Part shown: positions 46,801 to 59,836 of the stretch, one piece after another
How positions within the stretch are numbered: the stretch's first letter is position 1
How the letters are laid out: each line of letters begins with the position of its first letter
Origin: Lytechinus pictus
Taxonomy: Eukaryota > Echinodermata > Echinoidea > Temnopleuroida > Toxopneustidae
NCBI RefSeq assembly: GCF_037042905.1
Contig: NC_087251.1
Location: 32,467,001-32,531,000, forward strand
Reading direction: 5' to 3'
DNA length: 64,000 nucleotides
Position numbers and translations under genes: made by a program
Notes under the pieces: generated by a model
Databases searched by the model: none
Told to the model about the DNA's origin: nothing
What the model saw: only the letters and a program-made list of their open reading frames with translations

Positions 46801-49800
46801 CTTGATTCAGATCGCGGCAATACCCGAAATCAACTCTTCAAAATTATAGTGCAAAAATGCCATTTTACTCAAAAAATGTCTATGTAAACCACTTTTTTTT
46901 ATATAACAAAATCAATTGTGAATTCCTTGCCAATATAACAACATAAAAAACACAGAATATAGTGTTGATTTTCTGGCTGTAAAATTGGTTAAACAAAAAA
47001 AAGTTACTTGGGCAACTATAGCTGCCAGTGGCACTAGAGGGCTATGGGCAACTATAGCTGCCAATGGCTCTTAAAGAGTTAAATGCATTTAAGTACATGT
47101 AGGCAAATTTTTTATTTTATTATACTTAAAACTGCAATTTAAATGTGAGGGTGTATAACCAGCATCCAGTCCTTCAAATTGATTTTAATTTATATTTTCC
47201 TCTAGTTTTGTAAGATATTGCTTGAAGTATGTTAACATGCTGAGGGCGCTAGACATCAAACCAGTCATGGTGTTTGACGGAAGGAATCTACCGGCAAAAG
47301 CTGCCGTTGAAGACAGCAGAAGAGAGTAAGTTCGTAGTAATGCTCTTGTATATTCTGTTTATACATTTTTTTTTTTTTTTTTGGCGTGGTACATTTCCAT
47401 ACTTTATTCTCCATTTTATCCCTCCTTTTACATATTCTTGTTAAGGATTGTTTCATACTGATCTTTCACAAAAAAGGTAGATTAATCATGACATATTTCA
47501 ATTCAAACATCCTTTGTACCAGTACCAGAGATACCAACTGCTTTGTTGTTTTTGTTCTTTGGCCAGTTATATAAAGGACCTATGGTTTTGTTACATTGAC
47601 AAAAGACTGTTCACCATAATTGCAATGCAAGGTAATAGTAATCATTAGTTCTAATTATTTAGTGGACCTTGTAAAAATACTGAATTCCTAATTTGTTTAA
47701 CAGTGTATGTCTATTATTCACCCGAAATATGACTATTCATTGCTCAGAATAATATGATATATTTCAAAAGGATGCAAAGCATCTATTATTTACTGTTGTC
47801 TCAAATACTGAAATTTGTAATACTAAAATTTGTAATACTAGTGTTTTAATGTTCATTATTGATTATTACTATTTATTATGATTATCAAAAAAAAAACTTT
47901 AGATGTTGCATAGCAGTACTTTTATTTAAAATATCTAACATATTATATAGCAATAGGTAAAAAAAGTTTCCAGATGATAATTAACAGTCAATATTATTGA
48001 TTTTTTTTCTTAGACGACGAGAGACATACAGTCGAAAGGGACGTCAGTTCTTGAGAGAAGGGAAGGCCAGTGAAGCAAGGGATTGTTTTGTGAAATGCAT
48101 CAATGTTACACCAGAGATGGCTTTGGATGTAATGAAGGTATAAATATTACACTCATCTGGGTCCTGTAACGCAAAGGTTTGCGATTAATCGTAGACTTGA
48201 TTTTCACGTTTATTTGTACATTGTAGTCAATGCAATCAATCGTTAAAAGATGTTCTACGATAATTGCTAAAGCTTTGTGTTACAGACCCGTGTTCTTGTC
48301 TTCTTAGATCTGTCTTGTTATTAGGTAGCTTGTTTGATGAGTATTAACTCTACTTTTCACTGAGGTTCAATTGAATTTCTCACATCTGAATGGCTTAACA
48401 TAATTTCGTCAGTAATATGTGATGTGAAGACTTCTTGGGATGTCATTATTTTTCAGTAAATCTGGCATCTCTTGGAACATGTCTTCTTAAATCTCATTGT
48501 TATCTCTAGAATTTTCTGAAGAAGTCTGATTGAATTCTCCATACCTGAGACCGAGTGGCATCGGCTTTTGGCACACACTAGTCATTAGGATGAGATATAA
48601 CACTTCCTAGAAATCTGATATCTCTCAGGACATTTTTTATTTCTCAAATTTTAAAAGGACTATAATATACAGCATATGAAGTATGCCTTCTATTTAGTCA
48701 CCTATTCAGATGCACAGAGGAAAGATATAATGAAGAATCTGATTATTTGAAATATGAGAATAAACATGTTTAATGATATTATTATTGTAATGTATCGTAC
48801 AGAGCATGACTTAAAACAAAAGCAATGAGTTGCATTGTAAGCCAAATTGCTGGTGGAATAAAATAATAAGTTCCAGATCTTTTCCAGGAAACAGAGTCAT
48901 TACAATATTTTGAAGAAAATAATAGGTTTTTGGAAGCACGACATCACATGCTGAACTTATTTCTTTTAGATATTTCAGATTTCAGTATGCAAACTACAGA
49001 TGATGTTTGTAAAGAGTTTTTATCTGTCACTTGATTGTTTGAAACAGGCGGTAAGGAGCTTCGGTGTAGACTGCATTGTAGCTCCTTACGAGGCCGATGC
49101 ACAACTGGCCTACCTTGAGAAACATGGCTTTGTTCAGGCTGTCATTACAGAAGACTCGGATCTCATTGCGTTTGGCTGTAAGAAGGTAGGCAATTTCTTT
49201 CCATAAACCAGGTTGGCGTATTCCCGGAAGTTTAGGTATTCCCCGCCCAGTGGCGAATGTTGGGAAGTAATTAGATGTTGGTTAGATAATTGGCGGGAGT
49301 GGACACACTTTTTGATATCCTTTTGATGAGGATTTAGAGTGGGTAAGGTGTATGCACATTGGGACTTACGATTTGTGGCTTAAGACCTCTTGAACGCAAA
49401 ATCAAGTGTTTTTGAAGACCTCCATAACATATGAACACCGGTTGCTTTATGCTAACAAGTTACACGAAAAGACAAAACTAGGATACCTTGAATTCTGTTT
49501 TGCAACTGAGATTGATTTATTATAATGAATGGACAAAGGTACCTATAGGCCAAATTTCTTTATGAATGCCATCCAGGGTAAATATTTGCAAGCAGGTTGT
49601 AAAGGCTCTATTTTTTTTCTATCTTGTGCAAAAACAATTAATTCCCCCCCCCCTTTGTCTAATCCGTAGGTCATCGTCAAGCTAGACTTGGCAGGTAACT
49701 GCATGGAAGTAGACTCCTCGCGCCTCAATATAGCCATGAAGGTCGGAGAGAAATTCACACCTGAGAAGTTCCGCTATATGTGTATCGTTGCTGGTTGCGA

Positions 49801-52800
49801 CTACCTGGCGTCGCTGCCAGGGATAGGTATCGGCAAGGCACGGAAACTCTTCCAGCTGACAGTAAACCCTGATATTAAACAGGTAAAAATGTGCATTATC
49901 ACAAAAAATCTGTAAGAAAGATGTACTCAGTCTTGCACATACCAATAAACTGACAGTAGAAGCATATCATCTGTTTAGACATTTTCAGTAAGGCCGAGAT
50001 GCCTATCCGTCGTAAGTTCTCTGCAGGTATCACAAATTTAACATGAACAGAATATTAAACCATTTTTTTCAATAAAAAAACATAAAATTGATGAAATAAT
50101 TCCCTTTTTGTCAGGTCATTCTAGTTTCTGGATGAAGTTTATTAATTTAAAAAAAATATTTTTTTAAAGTTTTTTTATTTACCTATTTATTTATTCATTT
50201 ATTTATTTATTATATTTATTTGCTGTATTGGTAGGTTATTAAGAGAATGGCAACGACCCTGAAAATGAAATCAACAACTGTGACCCCAGAATACATGGAG
50301 GGATTCCAGCAGGCAAACAACACATTCCTATATCAACTGGCCTATGACCCCAATAAGAAGAAGCTGCAACCTTTAACCCCATACCCGCCAGAGGTCGGAC
50401 CATCAACGCTGACCTACGCTGGCAAGTAAGTTACACATTTCCTTTTGGGTTAATAATAATTTATGTAACTAACTGCATCTTTCATTCTCCTGAAGACGAC
50501 AATAACACACTTGTTGAAATATTGAGTTTGGGTGATACTTTTCAGGACCAACGCATGCCCTCAAAAGAGTACACTGTGTAATGTGAGACCTCTGCACACT
50601 AATGTATCTTTATTCCCATAGCAATAATCCAATAACTCCATTTTTTTCTGAATTATTTAATTCATTGATTCCTTGATTTATTTGCTAGGTCATAATGTGT
50701 TTAGCTGAAAAATTAGAAAATAATTAAAATATTATTACATGAATGGTAAACTTCTTGTAAAAAAACAAAATTCTTGCTGATTAAAAGAATGGTAGTATAC
50801 AGATCTCAGTCAAGAGTATGGCGGCAAACCTCCCCATTTAGATATGAAGGTGTTCGACTTTTACTGTGGTATCCAGGCGCGGATCCAGCTGGATTAGACA
50901 GAATAGTTTTGAAAGACCGACTAATGTGCGAAAAAACAATATGGTCCCTAAAACGGTATTGTGTTCACCCTGACTAGGTCCGCCCCTGGTGGTAAATGTC
51001 AGATAATGACAACTTGTCAAATAACTTTTATGAAATGTTTCCTAGAGATAACTTCAAAATTGTATTTTCATTGTAGATATGTTGATGAAAACAAGGCTTA
51101 TCAGATGGCGTTGGGTAACATCAATTTTAACACCATGGAAAGAATGGCAGACTTTGATCCAATGGTCAACAAGGTATAAAGACATTCATAAATCGGCAGT
51201 GATGTGTTTCATGTAGTACCAAGACATGTTAATAAAATGAACATGAAATAAAATTAAATCCACATACATTATTGGAATTAAAAAAAAAAAGCATTGAAGA
51301 TCTTGGTTATTGTTGTATGAATTGAATTTTCAAATTTATTCATAACTGCCTATATTGGGAAAATACCCCCAAATAAATCCTATTTCTGAAAATCTCTTAA
51401 TAATTTGTTCCTATTTCGTTGCTGTCAGGGTTGGTAAGTATGACAGTATTTCTTGGTGCATTCACAGTTAAGCAAAGAAAATGAAATTTGTATATAATAA
51501 TTGCAACAAAAAAAACAATTTGAAAAGAACGCAAGTTTTAAGATACGTTTTTTCATGGCTGTAGCAGATGGAAGTATATGTTGATTATGAATGATTTGGA
51601 AATACTTTAAATTGAATTTTTGTTTCAGCATCATGACAAGAAGACACCAAGGTACTTGTTGAGTATTTGGCATAAGGACTACCAACCAGGTCCTGGACTA
51701 GGATGCTTGGACCAGGACCATGTAGAACGAGAAGGGACAAAGGGAAAAGAAATAACTGTCGAGGTTAAGCACAGACTGATCCAGAAGAAGAGACAGAGAG
51801 AGGGTATATTCAAAATATATATACCAAGAGACCATTTCACAAAGGACTTACAATTATTATAACTTTGCCATTATGGCAACTATCATGGTAACTGGGCTCA
51901 GCAGCCAATCAAAATCGAGGTTTCTTTGGTAGTTACCATAATTGTAAATCTTCATGAAACCAGACCCCAGAAGAGCATTTCATGAATGTATGTCATTTTT
52001 ACTAATGCCAATTATTATAATCTACTGGAATTCTTGCATCTGATTGGCTAAGAACAAGTTTGTCGGTGAAAGTCGATGACAAGACGGTTCATGAAAAGCT
52101 CACATGGATGTTTGGTGCATGGTTGTAGTTGATTTGAAAGCTCTCACTGTGCAAGAGTAAAAGTGTCTAAAATGGATTGCATGTGAATTTGGTAAAGCGA
52201 TTGCAATATTTTTTCCGCAAGATATTCTTTAAATGCTTTACATGTGCTTTGGTTCCTTTTATTATACTCCATTTATACATATGAATAATAGTGCTTCAAT
52301 TCCTCGTATAAATTTGCTCTTGATATGAAGGCAGAAAGTGACTTGCCATTGATGACACGGTGAGGGTGCAGACAATGCAACTTTGCTATTATAATCTCAA
52401 AATGTAATGGCTACTGTTTCTTGCCAACTTTTTTTCCCCCGAATTTTATGAGATTTTTCAGCAAATCTAATATTAAGAATACAATGAAAGATATCGAGAG
52501 AAACTTGATGGCATGTAAAAGATATGCTAGTTTAATTTGTTCATACATGTGACTCCCCTTCATACCAATATCTCTTATGTAATATCATTATACCCGTAGA
52601 AGAAGAGGAAGTTCAAGGTCCATCAGATGACCAGCTCTCCTCCATGTATACCAACACCACGGCCAAAGGATGGTCAGATGAGAACCAGTGGTTAGAATGC
52701 CAACGGGTCATCCCCGAGACTCCTGACAAAGATGTGATAGAAGAGATCAAACCTGCTAAGAGGAATAGGTTTGCTACTAAGCTAACATCCAAGAAGAGAG

Positions 52801-55800
52801 CTAACATAGTCAACAGTGGAGAGGTGGTTACTAGTAGGTTAGTATCATGGTAGAAAACTTGACCGAAGAAGATATTTTGTAGTTTAGTGATCACTAGCAG
52901 GTCAAAAACTTGTCTTTAAGATGATTAAGCTGAAATTAATTATTAATAATAATTACAGTAATGTTTATTCTTGCTTTGACTTCCTCTTACAGGGAGTATT
53001 TCATGAAAGGACTTGTCAGACGTTTTATCTGACAAGTCCTGTTTCAAACGACAGTTACCATAGTAACGATGCTTCTCAGCCAATCAAATTCGATGAAAGT
53101 TTTCAGATCTTACTACCCTAGCTTCAGGAGAGCAGTTGGTACATGCTCTGCTCTTCTGAAAGGAATACATTTTTGCCAGGCCCCCATTTACCTCACTGGG
53201 TTAAAAATGTAATGTGCTGTTCATAATAAAAGAGTAGAACAAGTAGAGTTTTGCACCACTTCATTTTATCGTCATGTTTAATTAGGAAAAGAAAGTGTCA
53301 AAGTTTGACCTAATGACTGTAAGATTATATATCTTCTTTCATTAATAATAGTAATGATAATAAGGTCCATTTATATAGCACAGCTACTATAATTGCTTAT
53401 ACTCTACTGCGATTGATACTTGGCATCATATTAATACCCCGGCTGTAGATGAGCTGCCATATAGGCGCTAAAGCATTCAAGAAATAAATCCTACCGGGTA
53501 CCCATTTACGTCACCTGGGTTCAGTGCAGCACAATGTGGTTAGGCATATATCACATAGCTTTTAAGCTTCTGTTTTGTCTTTTCTAGGTTTTTCCAGCCC
53601 AAGAAGCTGGATGTCTCAGGAGAGAATAAGCAGCAGATACCTGGTGATAGCAAGATCAAAATGGAAAAGAAAGAAAACCAAAGAATTAATATGAACACTT
53701 CAGGACTTCTAGAAGGAATTGTCGACATTGAAATGGAACAACAGAAACAATTCAAAGCAGAAAGTGACGGTGATGATGAAGAGACTGAAAACTCAGAGGA
53801 CGTGATTGCGATTGAATCGAAGGAAAGTATTTGTGGTAGTCGTTCCAAACAGACACATGTCTCAAAGAGCATAAATGCATTACAAAGGTTTCAGAGGTCT
53901 TCCTCTGCCCCTGTACTAATGAAAACTGAAAGGAATCTTTCATCAAACTCACTCTCTACCTCTGTGAAACCTAAAACCTTGCCCGCAAGCCAGCAATCTG
54001 AAGATATCCCTGACTCACAGAAGAGCATTATAGAGATTGAATCCTCTCAAGATTCTGTATGTTCGGTGAGGAGTGTCGATACCTGCAGTCAATCGTCATC
54101 ACTGTCTTCAAGCCAGAGACAAGGTACACCCAGACCTAGGGGTGCCTTCTCCTGGAGCAGGAAAAAAGAACTACAAGGCAAGAAGTCTACCAAGGACAGT
54201 AAACAGACCACATTGGGGTCACTCAGTAACTTCCTATTCAAACCCACACTGCAAAAGAAACCCATGCCAAGGCAGGCTGTTGTAAGTGTCCAAGATGGCC
54301 TACCGGAGAGCAACAGCCTGAGCAGGAGAGATTCATTTGAGAGACCATCCTCCCCTGTGTCGCAGGATTCCTCATCGCAGCTCTTGAGTCTGTCTCGTTC
54401 CTCATCCATACCGGGAAGCATGGACATGGCAAGACTAGGTGAAGACATCACTTTCATGGTAAGTATGATGTTATCCAATCAGAGCTATCATGTTAGATCA
54501 TACTTCTCTTTTGTCCCTAATGAAGACGATGTTTAAGTGACCTCATCTGAAATTTCTTGACAAAATCATAGGTTCAAATATATATTTGTGCATGTGATTT
54601 GATGAAAAATGTACTTGTTAACGGAACCTGTTTGGTCATAGTTTTCTTTCTAATTCTTACGCCTACATTAGCTCATCTCTGTGTTTTTATTCTCATAATA
54701 TGGAAAAACCTTACATTAGTATCGTAATCAGATTAAAATTAACAATTTAACATGTCCATATTGTTATTAAAATTTAATGTATTCATTCTCCACTCGTTCA
54801 AAAAAATATGAAAAGACAAAGTGGAAAGGCACTTTGAGTATTGGTTCAGTCTTGGTTATTGAAGTTCAACAGTGAGACAACATAATATATGAGTATATCA
54901 ACATTGAGAATGTCATTGGTACAAAGTAGCAATGTTGCCATCTACTGTTCAATTGGCATTTTCTTCTCTATTTGGAGAGTATAGCCAGACAGAAATGGAA
55001 AAAAGATTTTTAAGTTATTGACCTGAATATGTCACATGGATGTCATGAGAATTGAGAAATCTGAAATTTCTTTCAAGTCTTTTCTTATCTTAACTTATTA
55101 GTCATTTTCTTTATTGATTAAAAATAAAATGTAGTTCACAGACAAGATGATGCTTAAAGTTTTATAGAAATATGTCGTGCCAGCTTGACTTTTGAAACTG
55201 AATCATTTGGAAATGTAACCCAGATTTCAGCCACATCTGTTAAGAATGACTTATATTTTTATCAAATCCAGTACATTTGCTTCTTCTTTGAAATGATTGT
55301 GATATGATACAGACCATGACATTTATGAATACTGATCATTTTATAAAAGACTAAGGGTTGGCAGAGGGGGGGGGTCAAACCTGATGGGTATTGAATCCGA
55401 GATGATAAATGATGATCATTTCTTATGCTAAATGTATATTGCTTTAGCACCTAAGAACATGTTCAGTTGTGCATAAAGTCATACGTGGCTTCATGAATAG
55501 CTGTATGAAACACCAACTCAATGTCTTTATCAAAATTTAGACATCAAACTGATCTCTGTTCTATTTCAATAATTCTGTCTATCTCACAGGATTCACAGAG
55601 CAGTAACATGACAGAAAGCCAGGACACTAGTTCTATTGATCTCACATCAGATGCAACCTCACAGCTCATAGAGTTATCTATACCCCCACTCCCTCAGCTA
55701 CCATTCCAGATAGATGTCAACACAGAGGAGGAGAGTAAAAGAGAGAGGATGGAAGGGATTGGAAGAGCTGGATTGTCTAGAAAGAGAAAGGTATAAAGAG

Positions 55801-58800
55801 GAATTGTGACCCCTCCCCCTGGCATTCTTCATAACTAGGTCTCAATGAGTCTTTGTTCATGCTACATGTATCAGTCCTCTGGTTGCTTATTAACAAGCAT
55901 CTAGAGTAAATATAGCCCACTTTAGAAGATATTTGGTAATCAAACTGTTTTATTATTTTTTTTTTGTGTGTGTGATTTATTTATTATCATTATATCTACT
56001 TCTTTTAGGAGGTGGGGGTTATTTAGAGATTGGATTACACAGAGAAGATTCTCCCTTCTTACAATTCCAAATCTTGCATGACCAAGTAATAATTGGTTAA
56101 TACCAAATTGACCCAGTTTCTGAGCAAACTAAATATTTCCCTCAGGATGTCAGAATCAGAGTGTGGTCTCTTCTCAAAACCACTTCTTATTCCGTCTGCC
56201 ATTTACTTATTCTACTGGCATCCCGATTCTCAGGATGGTTCATGAGCAACGTCCTGTCGTGAGAAATGCCCTAAATTGAAAGGAAATGAAAGGAACATGA
56301 CAGATACACAATTGAACATGAGGTTTGTCAGATCATCAGCAAAATTACATGTCCATCCTTCCATCTATTTCCAACATTGTCATATTTGTGGTTACAAAAA
56401 AAAATAGTCAGTGTGGTTTCTACAAAAGTGATGGGGACATATGCTGAAATCAAGCCAACTTCCAACATATTTTGATGCCAGGATAAACAATAGAATTATC
56501 CCCTTACATCTTATCATATTGATGGCTTTTGTCATTGATCAGTATAAAAGTTCAAATTTGTCTGCATCTTCTGGGTTTTTTTTCTTTTTACTTTTAACAT
56601 TTTTCCGCCCCTTGCAAGTTCCCCCACCCCCAATATGCCACTGAGTATGAAAACGTGGATGTCAAAATTGTATTATTTTTGTAGTTGACAGCATGATGAG
56701 CCTGTGACAGAAAATATTAGTTGTTTGGGTCAATAAATAAAAGTCTGAATTCAAGAGAGCTCTTTCAATTCTCAATTATTTTGCTTGGTATTGTTGAATT
56801 TTTCTCATTATCGGAAATAAAAATCCGATTATTGGTTGGTTGTTCTGTTGGGTGTTTCATAAAGCTGTTCGTAAGATAAGAGCGACTTTAAGAATGATTG
56901 GTGATCCTTTCTTATGCGCTAAATAATCATGGTGAACATCATTTACCCCAAGGAAGGATCACCAGTCATTCTTAAAGTCGCTCTTGACTTACGAACAGCT
57001 TTATGAAACGCCCCCCAGGTAAATCTGCCAAAGTAAAATCTTATTGGTCCTTACAAATATATTTGTATAGATGTATATAACACATGTTTTGAATCATCTG
57101 ATATATAAAAAAAATTGTTTCAACCTAGGTGATTATACAACTTATGGAAAATCGACGTAGGCATCATTACATGTTCATTCTATTAAAGAAGAGCAGGTTT
57201 TTCCTTGTAAGTTGTAACAGATTAATGACTCTTTTTCTTCAACATTTTCCAGAAAATCCCCTCATTTGATGATCACTCTCCAACCAAAGTCACCAGTGTA
57301 GTGTCCAGTCCTGATACCGACGATGTGTCTCTTTCCAGTTCCACCGCATCATCACCTCCACCGGCTTCTGCATCTTTAGACACCGCCAAAATCATTGCCA
57401 TGGCAACTGCATCACAATTTAAAGACTCTAATCAAAATGATGCTGTTTCAGGAGCAATTCAAGGAGCAGGGGATGGTCTTGGGTCATCTGGTTGCTCTAG
57501 GGGAGGAGAGACGGAGGTGTCGTTGGGTGTGGTCGGGAAGAAGGGCGTGGTAATGCAAGAAGAGGAATGGGAGAACACTCCACCAGGGAGGGGAGGGGTG
57601 TCGCCCTACAAGAGACACCGGAATAGAAGTCTATCAGGAAAAAGACATCAGGTAGCTACTCGTGCATCTTCTATTTCTAATACATTTTAAAGTGTGCACC
57701 TTCTGAATATACTTTGACTCGAATCAGTACGGTAATTCAAATTAAAAAATCACTGAAATTTCTGTAAAACTTTATGATTTTGGTTTTTATGAATGTGGCA
57801 TTTTAAAGTTTTGAATGATTTTAAACAGTTCTATGCATGTTATAAACATACAATGAGTTTTCTGATGAAGTCATATCCCTTCTTGTGCTTTTTTGTTTAT
57901 TCACTAAAATTATGATTATTCCAATTTCATGATTCAAAAATGTAAAAATATGATGAAAAAAATTAACTTACCGGTATTTGAATTTCATTCAATCAAATTG
58001 TTAAAAAGGAAAATGATGACATGGTATCATCATCTCATTCAATATTCATGATAACATGCATTGCTGAAATGATTTAAACCAAAATTTGCGAATTAAAATA
58101 AAGAAATCATATTTTATTATTTTTGGTTTTCTAAGAGTCATGGAAACCATTTATTTAAGAAATATTTTTACCAATGATAGTCACATATGATGTATCGGTG
58201 AGTCACTACCAGGTTTATAGTTTAATAATAAATTGTAATTTATGATTTATAAATCAGTCACATCTTTCAGGAAATTTGATCTTCGTGAAATCATTAAAAA
58301 ACTGGAAGTAAATCATTCATAATGATCCCCTCTCATATTTTGATGTATCTTGCTTTGATATTTATCATAGGGACCAGGAGCTGGGTTCACCAGAGAAGCA
58401 AATCAACAAAATGCCATCATTTCTGAGCCAAAGAGTAAGTCTTTTACCAAGGATGACATGACTGATCTTTTTTTTAATTTTCTCTTAAAAAAGAACAAAT
58501 GTTATTTTCAGGAAATAGATTTTCATGAGTTGACATCCATCCAATATTTCCTCACGGAGATATGGTGTACATGGCTATATTTAGATAAATTTGTGTAATG
58601 TTTTGAAAGGATTTGCTGCTGACATCTTTATTTTTTTTTGGGGGGGGGGCAGAACTACCTCTTCTACTTGATTGTAGCACTTCCTAGTCTAGTCTTTGAC
58701 TTCTATCTTATATCTACTTTCTTTACTTGTCTCTTTTTACTTTTTTTCCAATTCTTCCTCTAATCACCAATACCTGATGTGTTAGCCCTTTTTTGGAGTA

Positions 58801-59836
58801 TTTATTGCATTTCTTAGTAAGAATGATATCAAAATTTATTAGTACAATTGTCTTTTCTTTTTTTTCTTGTTGCTTTCATTGTTTCATTTGTAATTATATT
58901 TCTTTATCTGTTGCATGACACTTATTTTCTTGTTTTTGAATAGTTTGATTGTTAAATTTGGCCTTCCCTGCAGTCGGGGATTAACCAGATCTAAAGCTTT
59001 GATTGCTTCTTCTACTACTAGTATTACTTTAATGTTTAAATATGTATCATTTTACTATGTCTGTCATTCTCTCTACTTCACAGAACAATCAGCCTTTCTT
59101 GGTAAATGTAAAGCATCTGGTCTGTCCAAGAAGAGACGACTGAGTGGCAAAGGCAAACCAGAAGCAACTCCTAAGGGACAAACTTCTCTTCTTGCATTCA
59201 TGGCGAAACCAAAGACAAGGTAAGAAACTCATAATAACTCTAATTTACAATAATAACTATTTATCTACCCAGGGTAGCTACTTCAGCTGTAAGTTATTAT
59301 TCCAGGAGGCCCTGCATAACATAAAATGTTATTATTATGTAACTCTTAATCTTTTATTTTATATTGTCACATTTGTACTCTCCTTCCTTTCTTTCTCATC
59401 CTCTCTCTCTGTCTTTCTCATTCTATGTTTATATATTTCTCTTCTGTGCCCCGCTTTTCATTACATCATCAGAGAAGATTCCCCCCTGTTCTCCCAGTAA
59501 TTTCTTCATGTCTTCACAAAACGCGCCAATATAAATACTTTATAATATATTCCTACATAACTTGTGGTAATGTAAACATGACTCATTTGTTTATCGCCGC
59601 TTTTTAAGAACACACCAATATCATCCTTGGCACCACATTCCTATTCATTCTATGGTAATGCAACCATTACTCATTTGTTTATTACCCTCAGGAATCCACT
59701 GATCAGCCAGAAAGGGGTTTCTCCACTCTCACCAAATAGAGCAAACATACATGCAGACCTCACTCCAGAAACAGATGGTAGTCTACTGTCCAGACAGGGA
59801 CGTGCACTCGCCACCAAGAGGCATATATTTGAGTAA
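43843..59836 (+). CDS. EXO1: Exonuclease 1, complete coding region (15 coding exons)
   Basis: 5'-to-3' exonuclease and flap endonuclease of mismatch repair and DNA-end resection, nuclear. Coding exons: 43843-44003, 47206-47325, 48014-48137, 49048-49185, 49670-49882, 50235-50425, 51077-51173, 51629-51803, 52600-52837, 53588-54458, 55590-55790, 57253-57651, 58371-58434, 59084-59219 and 59692-59836. All introns are GT/AG, and the 3273 nt join in frame to 1090 aa (human 846). The start [10 protein letters not shown] is the family N-terminus. Active-site residues D30, D78, E89, E150, D152, D171, D173 and D225 are all present. After the nuclease core come a basic patch (QKKRQRE, about 400-406), SRFF (485-488, MIP-like), an SQ-rich disordered tail (620-800), ASGLSKKRR (1008-1016), QTSLLAFM (1030-1037, PIP-like) and a conserved end ([15 protein letters not shown]). 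The tail is longer than in human. Confidence 0.97.
44268..44350 (+). mobile_element. SINE tail fragment (type A) in EXO1 intron 1
   Basis: AATATCCAAGTCCTTTGGAG, CATAGAGACGTCATAATCAT and GCGCTATAAAAGAACTG match, on the plus strand, the 3' tail of the SINE at 1538-1822 (-). The tRNA head and body are absent, so it is a 5'-truncated copy. Confidence 0.7.
46205..46388. repeat. Imperfect AAT/ATG trinucleotide microsatellite in EXO1 intron 1
   Basis: ATGATGATGATGAT at about 46236-46250, then long runs of AATAATAATGATAATAATAG type to about 46388. Simple sequence; a minus-strand Leu/Ser-rich frame across it is an artefact of the repeat. Confidence 0.9.
48159..48290. mobile_element. MITE family 2 in EXO1 intron 3
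   Basis: GGGTCCTGTAACGCAAAGGT at the left and GCTTTGTGTTACAGACCC at the right are inverted ends. TTTGCGATTAATCG pairs imperfectly with CGATAATTGCTAAA. It starts about 20 bp after the intron donor. Confidence 0.75.
51858..51966. mobile_element. MITE family 3 in EXO1 intron 8
   Basis: TATAACTTTGCCATTATGGC, then TATCATGGTAAC, CAGCCAATCAAAATCGAGG, GGTAGTTACCATAATTG and CTTCATGAAACCAGACCCC. Words and order match the reverse complement of 24594-24733. Confidence 0.6.
53000..53115. mobile_element. MITE family 3-related element in EXO1 intron 9
   Basis: TTTCATGAAAGGACTTGTCA, a perfect short hairpin (GGACTTGTCAGACGTTTTATCTGACAAGTCC reads as two arms around GTTTTAT), GTTACCATAGTAACGATGC, and CAGCCAATCAAATTCGATG. 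The CAGCCAATCA and GTTACCAT words link it to family 3. Confidence 0.5.
53340..53545 (-). mobile_element. tRNA-SINE body and tail fragment (type A) in EXO1 intron 9
   Basis: On the minus strand: CACATTGTGCTGCACTGAACCC, GGTGACGTAAATGGGTACC and CTACAGCCGGGGTATTAATA, then GTGCTATATAAATGGACC and ATTATCATTACTATTATT. It is the same body as 1538-1822. The tRNA head is missing. It ends about 40 bp before the exon 10 acceptor. Confidence 0.65.
56848..57019. mobile_element. Fold-back MITE, family 1 (copy 3), in EXO1 intron 11
   Basis: GGTGTTTCATAAAGCTGTTCG is mirrored by CGAACAGCTTTATGAAACGC. Inner ACTTTAAGAATGATTGGTGA pairs with TCACCAGTCATTCTTAAAGT. It is nearly identical in plan to copies at 2.9 and 26.9 kb. 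Confidence 0.85.
59255..59325 (-). mobile_element. LINE/SINE tail fragment (type B) in EXO1 intron 14
   Basis: On the minus strand it reads TTATGCAGGGCCTCCTGGAATA, CTTACAGCTGAAGTAGCTACC and CTGGGTAGATAA, matching the tail of the SINE at 22545-22745. The head is absent. Confidence 0.65.

Noticed and set aside
54089-54478. 129-codon minus-strand frame within EXO1 exon 10
   Set aside because: Antisense of a Ser-rich coding exon, whose codons give long reverse frames. The plus frame joins correctly with neighbouring exons.
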